Assembly (NCBI GenBank): GCA_016779205.1
Contig: JADHOC010000015.1
Location: 62,001 to 126,000, forward strand
Length of the DNA stretch: 64,000 nt
DNA from: Planctomycetota bacterium
GTDB lineage: Bacteria > Planctomycetota > UBA1135 > GCA-002686595
Reading direction: 5' to 3'
The notes beneath the pieces are model-generated. The model did not search any database. It had not been told where the DNA came from and saw only the letters and a program-made list of their open reading frames with translations. Position numbers and translations under genes: made by a program. Positions 32,466 through 40,660 of this stretch are shown piece by piece (within the stretch, counting starts at the first letter, position 1; each line of letters starts with the position of its first letter).

Positions 32466-34637
32466 TCACTGTGAGAACACGAGCGCGGTGTAGGGCCCCA
32501 CCGAGAGGTCGACGCTGTAGGGCATCCCGTCGTAGGGGATCGCGTCCGCCTGCACGCCTCCCGACGGGTGATTGCCGAACGCAGGGTCGTAGATGGAGGC
32601 GTCGCTGTTGAAGCGCAGGTGCCACCAGCCCGGACGGGGGACCCCGACCCGGTAGCTCGGGTAGCTCGCCGCGCCGAAGTTGGCGAACACGACCACGTCA
32701 TCGCCGGGGCCGCCGCCGTCCCAGCGGTGGTACGCGATGGCCTTCGCCCCGTTGTTCACGTGGTGGACGTTGATGTGCTGCCCCCGGAGCCCCTGGGTGA
32801 AGCCCCCGAGGTTCCGGCGCATGGAGATCAGATCCCGGTACAGGTCGCGGATCCCCGCGAAGGTGACCGCCTTCGACCAGTCGATCGGGTCCGTGTCGGT
32901 GAAGTACCCGTCCTCGAGGAGCTCCTGGCCCTGGAAGAGCATGGGGATTCCTGGCGCGGTCATGACGATCGCGGCGCCGAGCGTGGAGCGCTTCTTCGAG
33001 AACCAGCTCGAGGCGTTGCCGGGCCAGATCTCCTCGGGGACCCGAGAGCGCCCGTTGGCCACCTCGTCATGGGACTCGGTGTAGACGACCCGCTCAAAGG
33101 CGTCCGAGTTGTAGCGGGCGTAGAGCACGTCGCGCACGGACCACATGTCCCGGTCCGAGTCGTTCGGGGTGATGATGGCACCACGGATCGGGTGCACGAA
33201 GCCGGCGTCCCACTGGGAGTCGAAGCCGGCCCCACCCGCGCCGGTGGTCTTGGTGACCCACTCGTTGAGCCGCATGTCCTCGGCGATGATCAGCTTCCAC
33301 GGCTGGACCGCGTCGACCTCGTTGTTGATCCACTGCATCAGGGACCAGCCGTCGGGCAGGTCCCCGCCCGGGCCCTCGCGGATGTACGCCGTCGCGTCGA
33401 AGCGGAGCCCGTCCATGCGGAACTCCTCGAGCCACATCAGCGCGTTGTCGCGGATGTACTGACGGACTTCGCCGCGGCCATAGTCGGGGCGCGTGTTGCC
33501 CCAGGGCGTCTGGGCGTTGAAGTCGTCGTAGAAGTAGTTACCGCCGCTTCGACCCGGGAACGACCCGTCGAACTGCCAGTGCGGGATGTCGTTCGGCCCC
33601 AGGTGGTTGTAGAGCACGTCGAGGGTCACCCCGATCCCCCGGTCGTGGGCCGCCTGGACGAAGCGCTTCACGTCCTCGACTTCCCCGTAGGCGGTCTCGG
33701 GCGCGAAGGGGTGCGCCGGGTTGTAGCCCCAGGAGAACTCCCCGGGGAACTCGTTGATGGGCATGAGCGCGATCATGTTCACGCCGAGGCTCTGGAGGTG
33801 GTCGAGCCGCTGCAGCGCGGAACCGAACGACCCTGGCGCGCCCCCGGGCAGGTCATTGAACGTCCCGATGTGCATCTCGTAGTGCACGGTGTCGTTCCAC
33901 TGGGGGGTGAAGAACTGCCCGGTCCACGCGAAGGCGTCGGGATCCACGATCACGCTGTCCCCGACGCTGCTGGTCACCTGCCGCGAGCGCGGGTCGGCGC
34001 GCCAGTTGAGCTGCGTCCCCGTGTCGACCACGTACTTGTAGCGGTCCCCGGCCCCGAGCCCCCGCACGTCCAGCGACCAGTTCCCGTCCCCCTCCGCCGT
34101 GAGCGGCGCCGAGCTGGGTGACCACGCGTTGAACGGTCCTGCGACGTGCACCGCGTCGGCGTCCGGCGCCCAGACGCGGAAGGTGGTCCCCTCGGCGTAG
34201 GGCATCGCTCCCATGCCGGGCCGCGATGAGGCCTTGGACCCGCGCTCGATGTCCAGGTCGTAGACCGTGCCCGCAGGCCTGTGAACGCCGACGTACCAGA
34301 TGCCCGACTCGAGGGCGGGGACCGAGCCGCCGTCGAGGACGATGACCTCGTTCGAGGTGCCGCTCGTACGGGAGCGCGCGTCCCAGTCGGTGAGCGTCGG
34401 GGGAGCGCCCTTGCGGAGGTAGAGGTCCGCGCCGGTCCCGATCTGCTCGGTCAGCACCACCCGCAGCTCTGCGTGCCAGTTGGAGACCACGAACAGCTGC
34501 TGGGCGAAGGTCGAGGGGCCCGCAGGGGTCGCAGCCCGTGTGCGCGCCATGGGGACCGCGCGCGCGTTCTGGCCCAGGGCTGGAACCGCAGGCGCCGCGA
34601 GGACGAGACCGACGATGATGGGGAGCGATCGAATCAT
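32466..34637 (-). CDS. Secreted GH13 alpha-glucan enzyme (branching enzyme/alpha-amylase type) with CBM48
   Basis: 723 residues. Order of parts: signal peptide (1-22), a beta domain resembling the bacterial pre-peptidase C-terminal (PPC) type (about 42-132), a CBM48/isoamylase N-terminal module (about 148-225, FRVWAPDADAVHVAGPFNAW), the GH13 barrel (about 250-620) and a C-terminal beta domain. Conserved GH13 regions: DVLYNH (340-345), GLRFDAT with nucleophile Asp414, IAED with acid/base Glu453, and TESHDE with Asp524. The CBM48 plus barrel pattern resembles GlgB or maltooligosyltrehalose trehalohydrolase, yet those are cytoplasmic; a signal peptide makes this an exported glucan-acting enzyme. 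Branching, hydrolytic or transfer activity cannot be separated here. ATG 34635-34637 chosen for the signal peptide. Confidence 0.9.
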   Translation of the reverse strand: MIRSLPIIVGLVLAAPAVPALGQNARAVPMARTRAATPAGPSTFAQQLFVVSNWHAELRVVLTEQIGTGADLYLRKGAPPTLTDWDARSRTSGTSNEVIVLDGGSVPALESGIWYVGVHRPAGTVYDLDIERGSKASSRPGMGAMPYAEGTTFRVWAPDADAVHVAGPFNAWSPSSAPLTAEGDGNWSLDVRGLGAGDRYKYVVDTGTQLNWRADPRSRQVTSSVGDSVIVDPDAFAWTGQFFTPQWNDTVHYEMHIGTFNDLPGGAPGSFGSALQRLDHLQSLGVNMIALMPINEFPGEFSWGYNPAHPFAPETAYGEVEDVKRFVQAAHDRGIGVTLDVLYNHLGPNDIPHWQFDGSFPGRSGGNYFYDDFNAQTPWGNTRPDYGRGEVRQYIRDNALMWLEEFRMDGLRFDATAYIREGPGGDLPDGWSLMQWINNEVDAVQPWKLIIAEDMRLNEWVTKTTGAGGAGFDSQWDAGFVHPIRGAIITPNDSDRDMWSVRDVLYARYNSDAFERVVYTESHDEVANGRSRVPEEIWPGNASSWFSKKRSTLGAAIVMTAPGIPMLFQGQELLEDGYFTDTDPIDWSKAVTFAGIRDLYRDLISMRRNLGGFTQGLRGQHINVHHVNNGAKAIAYHRWDGGGPGDDVVVFANFGAASYPSYRVGVPRPGWWHLRFNSDASIYDPAFGNHPSGGVQADAIPYDGMPYSVDLSVGPYTALVFSQ

Positions 34638-34803
34638 GGGGCGTGGGGCGCCGGGTCTCTCGGGTCCTCCGGCACCTCCCCTATTGTCCCTCAGCATCCC
34701 AGCCCTGCAACCCCCTCCAGAGCGCTCCAACGCCCTACGAGTGCTCCCGTGGGCTATGCGCCCAAATCGTCGCACCCCGAGTCTCCATCGGAGCCACATG
34801 GGA

Positions 34804-34839
34804 GCGCCGCGCCCCCTCCTACCGAAGGGGGCGCGGCGC
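34804..34839 (-). terminator. Perfect 14-bp GC stem-loop
   Basis: GCGCCGCGCCCCCT (34804-34817) pairs perfectly with AGGGGGCGCGGCGC (34826-34839) around an 8-base loop. It lies between the minus-strand phytase-like gene (stop at 34904) and the GH13 gene (start at 34637), together with a second hairpin closer to the stop. No T tract follows on either strand. Confidence 0.5.
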
Positions 34840-34848
34840 GAGGCACTC

Positions 34849-34877
34849 GGCACCCTCCACTACAGCCGGAGGGTGCC
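34849..34877 (-). terminator. 10-bp stem-loop after the phytase-like gene
   Basis: GGCACCCTCC (34849-34858) pairs with GGAGGGTGCC (34868-34877) around a 9-base loop, starting 27 bases past the stop codon of the minus-strand gene. With the 14-bp hairpin just beyond, it forms a tandem terminator-like arrangement. Confidence 0.5.
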
Positions 34878-34903
34878 CTTCCTATCCCTGGGCGGGGGGC
34901 AGC

Positions 34904-37438
34904 TCAGTCGAAGAGCCCGTAGATCGGGAGGACACAGGTCTCACCGCTGTTGTCGTCCACACCATCGTTGTCGTTGGCGATCCAGACGTCGCCGTTCGGC
35001 AGGATGACCATGCTCTCGAGTTTCTCGAGCGGGAGCACGCTGACGGCCTCGAAGAGGCCGGAGGTGAGCACGTCGAACTCCAGGGTCTTCGCCAGCGTGT
35101 GCGGCGTCACCGACGGGTCAGCCGTGAAGGTCACCGAGGCGGGGTCGAAGGAGTAGATTCGCTTGATCGCGGCGTCCACGTTGCCCTGGTTGTCACGCTC
35201 GATGACCGCGAGGCGGCCGTCTCCGACGTTGGCAATCTCGGAGAGGCCCACCCATCCGCCGTTCGCGGACGCGGGCGCCTCGAGCGGGTAGTAAGCGAAG
35301 CCCCACTGGCCCGTCGAGAGGTCGAACCGGCCGATCCGTGCGCGGTCAGCGGGGTCACCGAAGCCCTGCCACGCCCGCTGGAAGCAGACGTAGAGTGCTC
35401 CGTCGTTGCCGACGCACACGCCCTCGAGACCGAAGCGGAGCTGCTCCGCGAGCAGCGCGAAGGGGAGACCGATCACCCGGGTGATCTCCAGCGTGGCGTT
35501 GATCGGACCGCCACCGCCGCCGAGGGGCGTCGACGCGATCTTCAGCTCGAGGATGACGTTCGGGCGCTCGAAGGGCTGATCGTTGGGATCGCTCACGCCG
35601 CCGGAGAGATTGCCGGTCCCCTCGGACACGACGTAGAAGACTGGATCACCGCTGCCGTCGACGGTCGCGCCGATGCCCTCGAGGTCGAGGTTCACCGTTC
35701 CGTCTGCATTGATGATGTCGCCGATCTGGAACTCGGGCGTGTTCGGCAGCGCGAACTTCACGCGCTGCAGCGCATTCTCGAGTCGGCCGTTGGTGTCCTC
35801 GATCGGCCAGACGCCGCCGAGGCCGTAGACGACGGAGACGTTGTTCTGGAAGAAGGGCCCACCGAAGTAGACGCTCGAGCGGCCGTAGAAGCTGTCGTGC
35901 ACACCGAAGACCGTCTCATCTCCGCCAGGGGCGAAGGGCGACGCGGTCATGCCAGAGAGAGCCCCGAGGGAGGCCAGCGGTGCGCCGCCGGTCGCCGGGT
36001 CCCAGGTCGCGTCACCGAACTGCGGATAGAGGGGCGAGTCAGCGTCCGCGAAGCCGTACTCGTAGATCATGAGCGACGCGCGGAGCTTGTCCCCGCGGTC
36101 GTCCTTCTCGTTGGCGACGATGAAGAGGTCACGGGACGGGATGGCCAGCAGGCCCTCCGGACCCACGCCAGCGGGCATCACGTCCCAGAGTTCCATCCCG
36201 AGGCCGAGCCCCGAGGCGCTCGAGCGATCGAGGAGGTAGGCCGACACCAAGCCAGCGCGCTCCGAACCGACGAAGAGAAAGTCGAAGCCGCCGTAGGATG
36301 CGTACTCGACGCCCTCGGGCTCGTTGCCCTTGTTCTCCGAGCGCTCCTCGGGGTAGTGGCCGAGGGCCGCGGTCATGTGCTCGAGGAAGTTACCGGTCTC
36401 GATCTCGGTCCGACCGAAGATGGACCAGACCGTGAAGCCGCGGCTCCCGCCGTCGAGGTCGCCCTCGTCCGCCGTCGCGAGGGTGAAGGGCGAGATCCAG
36501 GTGACGGCGTCCGGCTCACGCGGCACGGCGGTCAGAGAGGTGTTCTGCTCGATGAGACCGTTCTCGTTGGTGTCGATGTCGACGAGGTCCACCGTCCCGC
36601 ACGAGAAGTCCCACACGACCGCGCCCGAGTGGAGCTCCACCAGCACGATGTGGTTGTTCTCCTGCAGGGTCACAGCGCAGATGTTCAAGGCGCTGATGTC
36701 GACGAACTCGGGCTCGGGGTCCTCGGGGTAGAGGTCCGCGATCCCGGTCAGGTCGACCGTCCGGAGCGTCCAGTTGTTCGGGTCGTGCCCGATCAGGTCG
36801 ATGATGACGAGGTAGCCAGCGGGCAGCTGCGGAGGCGCTCCGCCGGTCGCGGGGTCGTCCTCGTCTCGCTCGTTCTCGATGGCGATGGCGCAGAACTGCC
36901 CGTCGGGGCTGACCGCGACGCTGTCCGGCTGGCCGCCGAGCGGCATGGTGCGAACGATGGTCTGGGAAGCGATGTCGACGACGAGGAGATCCCCGGAGGT
37001 GTCGACGAAGTTGGCGCTCGTGTTGATCGCGCAGAGCGCGTAGTCACCGGAGACCGAGACCGCGGTCGGCTCCCCGGGGAGCTGGACGAAGCCCATACCG
37101 TGCGGATCGGCGGGGTCCGTGATGTCGACGAAGCCGAGGCGCTCCATCTCGCTGTCCGTGTAGATCAGCGTCATGCCGTCCTCGGATGCGGCGACGATCT
37201 CGCAGACCGTCTCCTCATCGATCGACTCCCCCGCGGCGAGGTTGTCCAGGATGGGGTAGTTCCCGATCCGGAAGAAGCCGCCGGCGCCGGCGCCGTCAAC
37301 CGTGCCAGCGCGGCGGGCGACGAAGGAGTCCTGGAGACCCTCGAGGAGCCCGTCCCAGGGGGCGGGGGAGGAGTCCTGAGCGATGGCCTGTGGCGCGAGC
37401 GCGGCCGCGAGAAGAAATGCGAAGTGCGGAGTCTTCAT
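34904..37438 (-). CDS. Secreted phytase-like esterase / beta-propeller protein
   Basis: 844 residues with a signal peptide (MKTPHFAFLLAAALAPQAIAQ). The first part (about 75-400) has beta-propeller-like repeats of the choice-of-anchor kind (PDSVAVSPDGQFCAIAIE, TAVSVSGDYALCAINT); one loop, DIDTNENGLIEQ near 288-299, looks like an EF-hand calcium loop. The second part (about 540-840) matches the pattern of the 'esterase-like activity of phytase' family, with EGVCVGNDGALYVCFQRA and a WVGLSEIANVGDGRLAVIER stretch. Such proteins are exported and may hydrolyse phosphate or other esters; a catalytic residue set is not established, so activity is tentative. The ATG at 37436-37438 fits the signal peptide. 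It has its own terminator-like hairpins and diverges from mscS. Confidence 0.8.
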   Translation of the reverse strand: MKTPHFAFLLAAALAPQAIAQDSSPAPWDGLLEGLQDSFVARRAGTVDGAGAGGFFRIGNYPILDNLAAGESIDEETVCEIVAASEDGMTLIYTDSEMERLGFVDITDPADPHGMGFVQLPGEPTAVSVSGDYALCAINTSANFVDTSGDLLVVDIASQTIVRTMPLGGQPDSVAVSPDGQFCAIAIENERDEDDPATGGAPPQLPAGYLVIIDLIGHDPNNWTLRTVDLTGIADLYPEDPEPEFVDISALNICAVTLQENNHIVLVELHSGAVVWDFSCGTVDLVDIDTNENGLIEQNTSLTAVPREPDAVTWISPFTLATADEGDLDGGSRGFTVWSIFGRTEIETGNFLEHMTAALGHYPEERSENKGNEPEGVEYASYGGFDFLFVGSERAGLVSAYLLDRSSASGLGLGMELWDVMPAGVGPEGLLAIPSRDLFIVANEKDDRGDKLRASLMIYEYGFADADSPLYPQFGDATWDPATGGAPLASLGALSGMTASPFAPGGDETVFGVHDSFYGRSSVYFGGPFFQNNVSVVYGLGGVWPIEDTNGRLENALQRVKFALPNTPEFQIGDIINADGTVNLDLEGIGATVDGSGDPVFYVVSEGTGNLSGGVSDPNDQPFERPNVILELKIASTPLGGGGGPINATLEITRVIGLPFALLAEQLRFGLEGVCVGNDGALYVCFQRAWQGFGDPADRARIGRFDLSTGQWGFAYYPLEAPASANGGWVGLSEIANVGDGRLAVIERDNQGNVDAAIKRIYSFDPASVTFTADPSVTPHTLAKTLEFDVLTSGLFEAVSVLPLEKLESMVILPNGDVWIANDNDGVDDNSGETCVLPIYGLFD

Positions 37439-37981
37439 GTCGAGAGTGCCTCTTGGAGTTTGTTGTGATTCACCGCCGCCCTGTGCGTGGGTGGCAGGGC
37501 AGGCATTGGGCGGTCCGCGGGTCAACCGCCGGCTCAATGCCCTTGAAGTCGAGGCGAAGGCAGGAGCCGCTTTGTGAAGCGAGGCTCGCCGTCCTTCGAC
37601 GCCTCAGCGGCAGCGTCGAGCTCTCCCTCGCGTGGGCCCCGAAGCCGCCCAAACCCTCTCCAAACAGGGTGTCTGCGACGGATCTCGACTCGCCTTGCCG
37701 CTCTCGCCGTCTCCCCCGAGGTCCCGGCGAATCGGACCGTCGAATCGTCAATGGCTTGAGCATTCCTTGACCGGCGACGTCACCTCGGGCGGCTGGGTTC
37801 TCCGCGCCCAGGTCGGGTCAGCTCCCGCACGCTGCTGACCCCTGGGCAGGGGAATCTCCCCCCAAGACCAAGTCGGCCCGACGGCCCCCGGTGGAGGAGT
37901 TTCCAATGCCCGACACCAGTTGGACATCGCTCGGACCTCCTTCGGGGCAGGACCACATTGCCAACCAGAGGAATAGACCTC
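37439..37981. other. 543-bp divergent intergenic region with possible structured leader
   Basis: The region separates the divergently read phytase-like gene and the MscS gene. No small gene with coding character is evident. On the plus strand three short mutually exclusive hairpins overlap: GGGTCAGC/GCTGACCC (37815-37822 with 37834-37841), CCCCT/AGGGG (37839-37843 with 37848-37852) and GGGGA/TCCCC (37849-37853 with 37857-37861). They would sit in the mscS leader if transcription begins upstream of them. I found no convincing promoter hexamers. Confidence 0.4.
37967..37973 (+). promoter_or_regulatory. Ribosome-binding site of mscS
   Basis: AGAGGAA lies eight bases before the ATG at 37982. It is one of the few clear Shine-Dalgarno sequences in the window and decides the start against the in-frame TTG at 37958 and ATG at 37994. 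Confidence 0.6.
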
Positions 37982-39055
37982 ATGGTCTCCGCCATGACCA
38001 TTCAAGCCCACATCTGGAGAGCGATCGGGGCCCTCGCCCTCGGCCTCGGCCTCCTCTTCTCGCTCGGCTCGCCCGCCCTCGCAGGCGCCCCCAACCCCCA
38101 GCCGATCACCAGCCTCGCTCAGACCTCTCCCGAGGACTCCGGCGCCGGAGAGGACTCCGCGGCCGAGAAGAAGGAAGAGGAGGACATCGGTGACCAAATG
38201 GACTCTCTCTTCAAGCGCCTGAAGGAGGAGCCCGACGTCGTCCTGAAGGAGTGGGTCGTCGAAGACGGACCCCGCCTCATCGGCAACCTACTCCTCTTCT
38301 TCCTGATCCTCTTCGTCTCGAAGATCATCGGGCGGTGGCTCGCCCGCCTGACCCGCGGAGGCCTCGAGCGCTCGAAGCTCAACGCGAGTGAGCTCTTCAA
38401 GAACTTCGTGGAGAACACGGTCACCAAGGTGATCTTCTTCGTCGGTCTCATCATCGCCCTGCAGACCATCGGCCTGAACGTCGCGCCGCTCCTCGCCGGC
38501 GTCGGCGTGATGGGTTTCGTGGTCGGCTTCGCACTCCAGGACACCCTGGGTAACTTCGCCGCGGGCGTGATGCTCCTCCTCTACCGCCCCTACGACATCG
38601 GTAACGTGGTCACCGTGACCGGCGAGACCGGCTCGGTCGAGGCCATGACCCTGGTCTCCACGACCCTCCTCACCCCGGACAACCAGCGCCTGACGATCCC
38701 GAACGGGTCCATCTGGGGCAGCACGATCCGCAACATCACCGCGAACGACACCCGACGCATCGACCAGATCTTCGGAATCGCCTACGACGACGACATCGAG
38801 AAGGCCGAGGCCGTGATGCTCGACGTGGTCAACAGCATGGAGCACGTCAAGAGCGATCCGGCGGCCCAGGTGATGCTCATGGAGCTCGCGGACTCCTCCG
38901 TCAACTTCAATGTCCGGGCCTGGGTGCCCACCAGCCAGTACTTCGGGACCGTCTGCGAGCTGCGCCGCCAGATGAAGCTGCGCTTCGACAAGGAGGGCAT
39001 CTCCTTCCCCTTCCCGCAGCAGGACGTCCACATGCACCAGGTGGACCCCAGCTGA
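37982..39055 (+). CDS. Small-conductance mechanosensitive channel, MscS family (first copy)
   Basis: 357 residues with an N-terminal signal-like helix ending in PALAG (about 34), an acidic linker (EDSAAEKKEEED), then three membrane helices. TM3, which lines the pore in MscS, lies in the stretch LLAGVGVMGFVVGFALQDTL followed by GNFAAGVMLLLYRP. The beta domain follows (IGNVVTVTGETGSVEAM, RLTIPNGSIWGS) and then the C-terminal alpha/beta cage ending GISFPFPQQDVH. The channel opens under membrane tension to release osmolytes. The start is set by the Shine-Dalgarno at 37967. A second MscS protein is encoded at 57580; the two share the FPFPQ-DVH ending but differ strongly in the N-terminal part. Confidence 0.93.
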   Translation: MVSAMTIQAHIWRAIGALALGLGLLFSLGSPALAGAPNPQPITSLAQTSPEDSGAGEDSAAEKKEEEDIGDQMDSLFKRLKEEPDVVLKEWVVEDGPRLIGNLLLFFLILFVSKIIGRWLARLTRGGLERSKLNASELFKNFVENTVTKVIFFVGLIIALQTIGLNVAPLLAGVGVMGFVVGFALQDTLGNFAAGVMLLLYRPYDIGNVVTVTGETGSVEAMTLVSTTLLTPDNQRLTIPNGSIWGSTIRNITANDTRRIDQIFGIAYDDDIEKAEAVMLDVVNSMEHVKSDPAAQVMLMELADSSVNFNVRAWVPTSQYFGTVCELRRQMKLRFDKEGISFPFPQQDVHMHQVDPS

Positions 39056-39065
39056 GCCTGGCACG

Positions 39066-39617
39066 TTGACTCCCCGACGAGGTCAACCCCTCTCGGAGCG
39101 CGCTCAAGCGCTCCGGGACGCCAGGAGGGCCCGGCGAACCGCGGCGACCAACGCAGCAGCAGTGCTCGCGCTGGTCGCCGCGGTGCTTGGTCCGCTCTTG
39201 ACCGTCTGGAGCATCGACGAGGTCAACCGCGAGTTCGGAGTGTTCGCGGTTCGCTCTCCCCTGACGGGTTCGCTGCACCCGTTCCTCCTGACCTACCTCG
39301 CCGCGGGCGCCTCCGCGCTGGGGGCGATCGGGCTCCTCACCCGCCAGCTGTGGGGGTGGTGGGCCACCGCCGCCGGCGCCAGCTTCGGGCTCGCCGACCT
39401 CGCCCGCCTCTACGTCGGGCTGTTCGGCTCGATCAACCCGGACCACCCCAGGGCGACCGAGGTCACCCTGAAGCTGGCGGGCATCGTGGCCCTCCCGGCC
39501 GCGCTCTTCATCGCGGTCGGCGTGCTCCTCTCCCTGCGCTCGGTGCGCGTGGCGTGCCGCGTCTCCGGCCGTGGAGCCCCATCGAGGGCCGAGGCGGACG
39601 CCGAAGAAGAGGGCTAG
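39066..39617 (+). CDS. Small membrane protein of unknown function
   Basis: 183 residues with a basic amphipathic N-terminus (about 1-28) and four membrane helices (near 29-48, 73-90, 95-115 and 135-158). There is an acidic tail (AEADAEEEG). I do not recognise a family. The start is a TTG at 39066, ten bases past the mscS stop; the close spacing suggests co-transcription with the channel. A later start would lose the first helix, so TTG is the best choice available. The next gene, imuA, starts 32 bp after its stop. Confidence 0.6.
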   Translation: MTPRRGQPLSERAQALRDARRARRTAATNAAAVLALVAAVLGPLLTVWSIDEVNREFGVFAVRSPLTGSLHPFLLTYLAAGASALGAIGLLTRQLWGWWATAAGASFGLADLARLYVGLFGSINPDHPRATEVTLKLAGIVALPAALFIAVGVLLSLRSVRVACRVSGRGAPSRAEADAEEEG

Positions 39618-39649
39618 GCAGCGACCTAACAAAACCCTACCCTGGCGCC

Positions 39650-40555
39650 ATGCGATCGCCCCAAGGCATCGAGGCGCTGCTCGAGCAGCTGCGAGCGGGC
39701 CCGCTGACCGGTGCGCCGGAGCACGACCCCGAGGTCTTCGGACACCCCTCCCGCGCGGTCCCCAGCGGCTGGCCCTCGATCGATCGCGTCACGGGCTCCG
39801 CCAGCGGCGCCCCCGGCCTCGTGCGCGGGTGCGTCCACGAGTGGTTCGGCGTGGGCGGCCCTGGCCCCACGCGCAGGGACCGCGGCGTCCGGGGGTGGAG
39901 CCCCCCCCTCCTGATCCTCGCCCACCTCGCCCGGCGCGCCGCCTGCGACGCAGCCTCCCGCGGCGCCCCTGCCTCGGTCATCTGGATCGGGCGCCGGGTC
40001 TGGCCCTACCCCGGCGCCATCGCTCGCCGAACCAACACGGTCGAGAGCCTGGCCACCGCGAACGCGGGGGCCTCGACTGGCGAGCTCGAGGTTCACCTGG
40101 AGCCCGGGACCGACGCGCCCCCTGAGCACTCCTCCGGGATGACCTCCGAAGGGCCCGACGCCCACGATCCTGCGAACGTGGGGCTCATCGAGCGCTCCAT
40201 CTTCGCCGCCCCCAGGGACGCGAGCCTGCGCCTCTGGACCATCGACACCGCCCTGCGGTGCCCCGGGATCACCGCCGTGGTCGCGGACGGCTCGGGGCTC
40301 GGGATGGCTGCCACCCGCCGGCTCCAACTCGCGGCCACATCCTCCGGGGCCCTCGCCCTGCTCGCGCGGCCCCCCGGCGAGGAGCGCGAGGTCTCGGCGG
40401 CCACCACCCGCTGGCGGGTCGGTCGGCGAGGGGGCGTCGGCGACGGCCCCGCCTGGAGCGCGACGCTCCTGCGGGCCAAGGGGGCCCAGCTGCTCCACCG
40501 CAGCAGGATCGCGGCGACCCGGAGCCCCCACGAGCGGCGGCGCGGCGCTGGCTGA
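39650..40555 (+). CDS. imuA: ImuA-like RecA-related protein of the translesion mutasome
   Basis: 301 residues with the RecA-like core of ImuA: a loop PSGWPSIDRVTG near the N-terminus, the strand ASVIWIGRRVWPYPGAI, the LWTIDTALRCPGITAVVAD segment and LAATSSGALALLARP followed by ATTRWRV, which is the typical ImuA ending. No intact Walker A motif is visible, as in other ImuA proteins. In characterised systems ImuA works with the inactive polymerase ImuB and the error-prone DnaE2 at stalled forks. imuB follows after 105 bp; dnaE2 is not in the window. The ATG at 39650 gives a normal N-terminus; the frame is open upstream over the previous gene but shows no homology there. I see no clear LexA box. 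Confidence 0.85.
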   Translation: MRSPQGIEALLEQLRAGPLTGAPEHDPEVFGHPSRAVPSGWPSIDRVTGSASGAPGLVRGCVHEWFGVGGPGPTRRDRGVRGWSPPLLILAHLARRAACDAASRGAPASVIWIGRRVWPYPGAIARRTNTVESLATANAGASTGELEVHLEPGTDAPPEHSSGMTSEGPDAHDPANVGLIERSIFAAPRDASLRLWTIDTALRCPGITAVVADGSGLGMAATRRLQLAATSSGALALLARPPGEEREVSAATTRWRVGRRGGVGDGPAWSATLLRAKGAQLLHRSRIAATRSPHERRRGAG

Positions 40556-40660
40556 CCGCGGCCCGCGGCTCCCCCCGAAGCCGACTTCGAGGGAGCCCTG
40601 AAACGAACAAGGGAGAACTGCCCATGAGGAGGGCCTGACACCTGAAGACCGAGCAAGCCC

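Noticed and set aside
30042..32474. An 810-codon plus-strand frame over trmB and the secreted protein
   Set aside because: Shadow of minus-strand genes, with no family match and no start context.
34643..37468. A 941-codon open frame opposite the phytase-like gene
   Set aside because: Val/Arg/Glu/Asp-biased translation mirrors the sense codons; no signal peptide, domain or ribosome-binding site. The minus-strand frame has a signal peptide and family motifs.
40556..40660. A tiny leader peptide (ATG AGG AGG GCC TGA at 40624) before imuB
   Set aside because: Four codons only, no ribosome-binding site and no hairpin pair suggesting attenuation.
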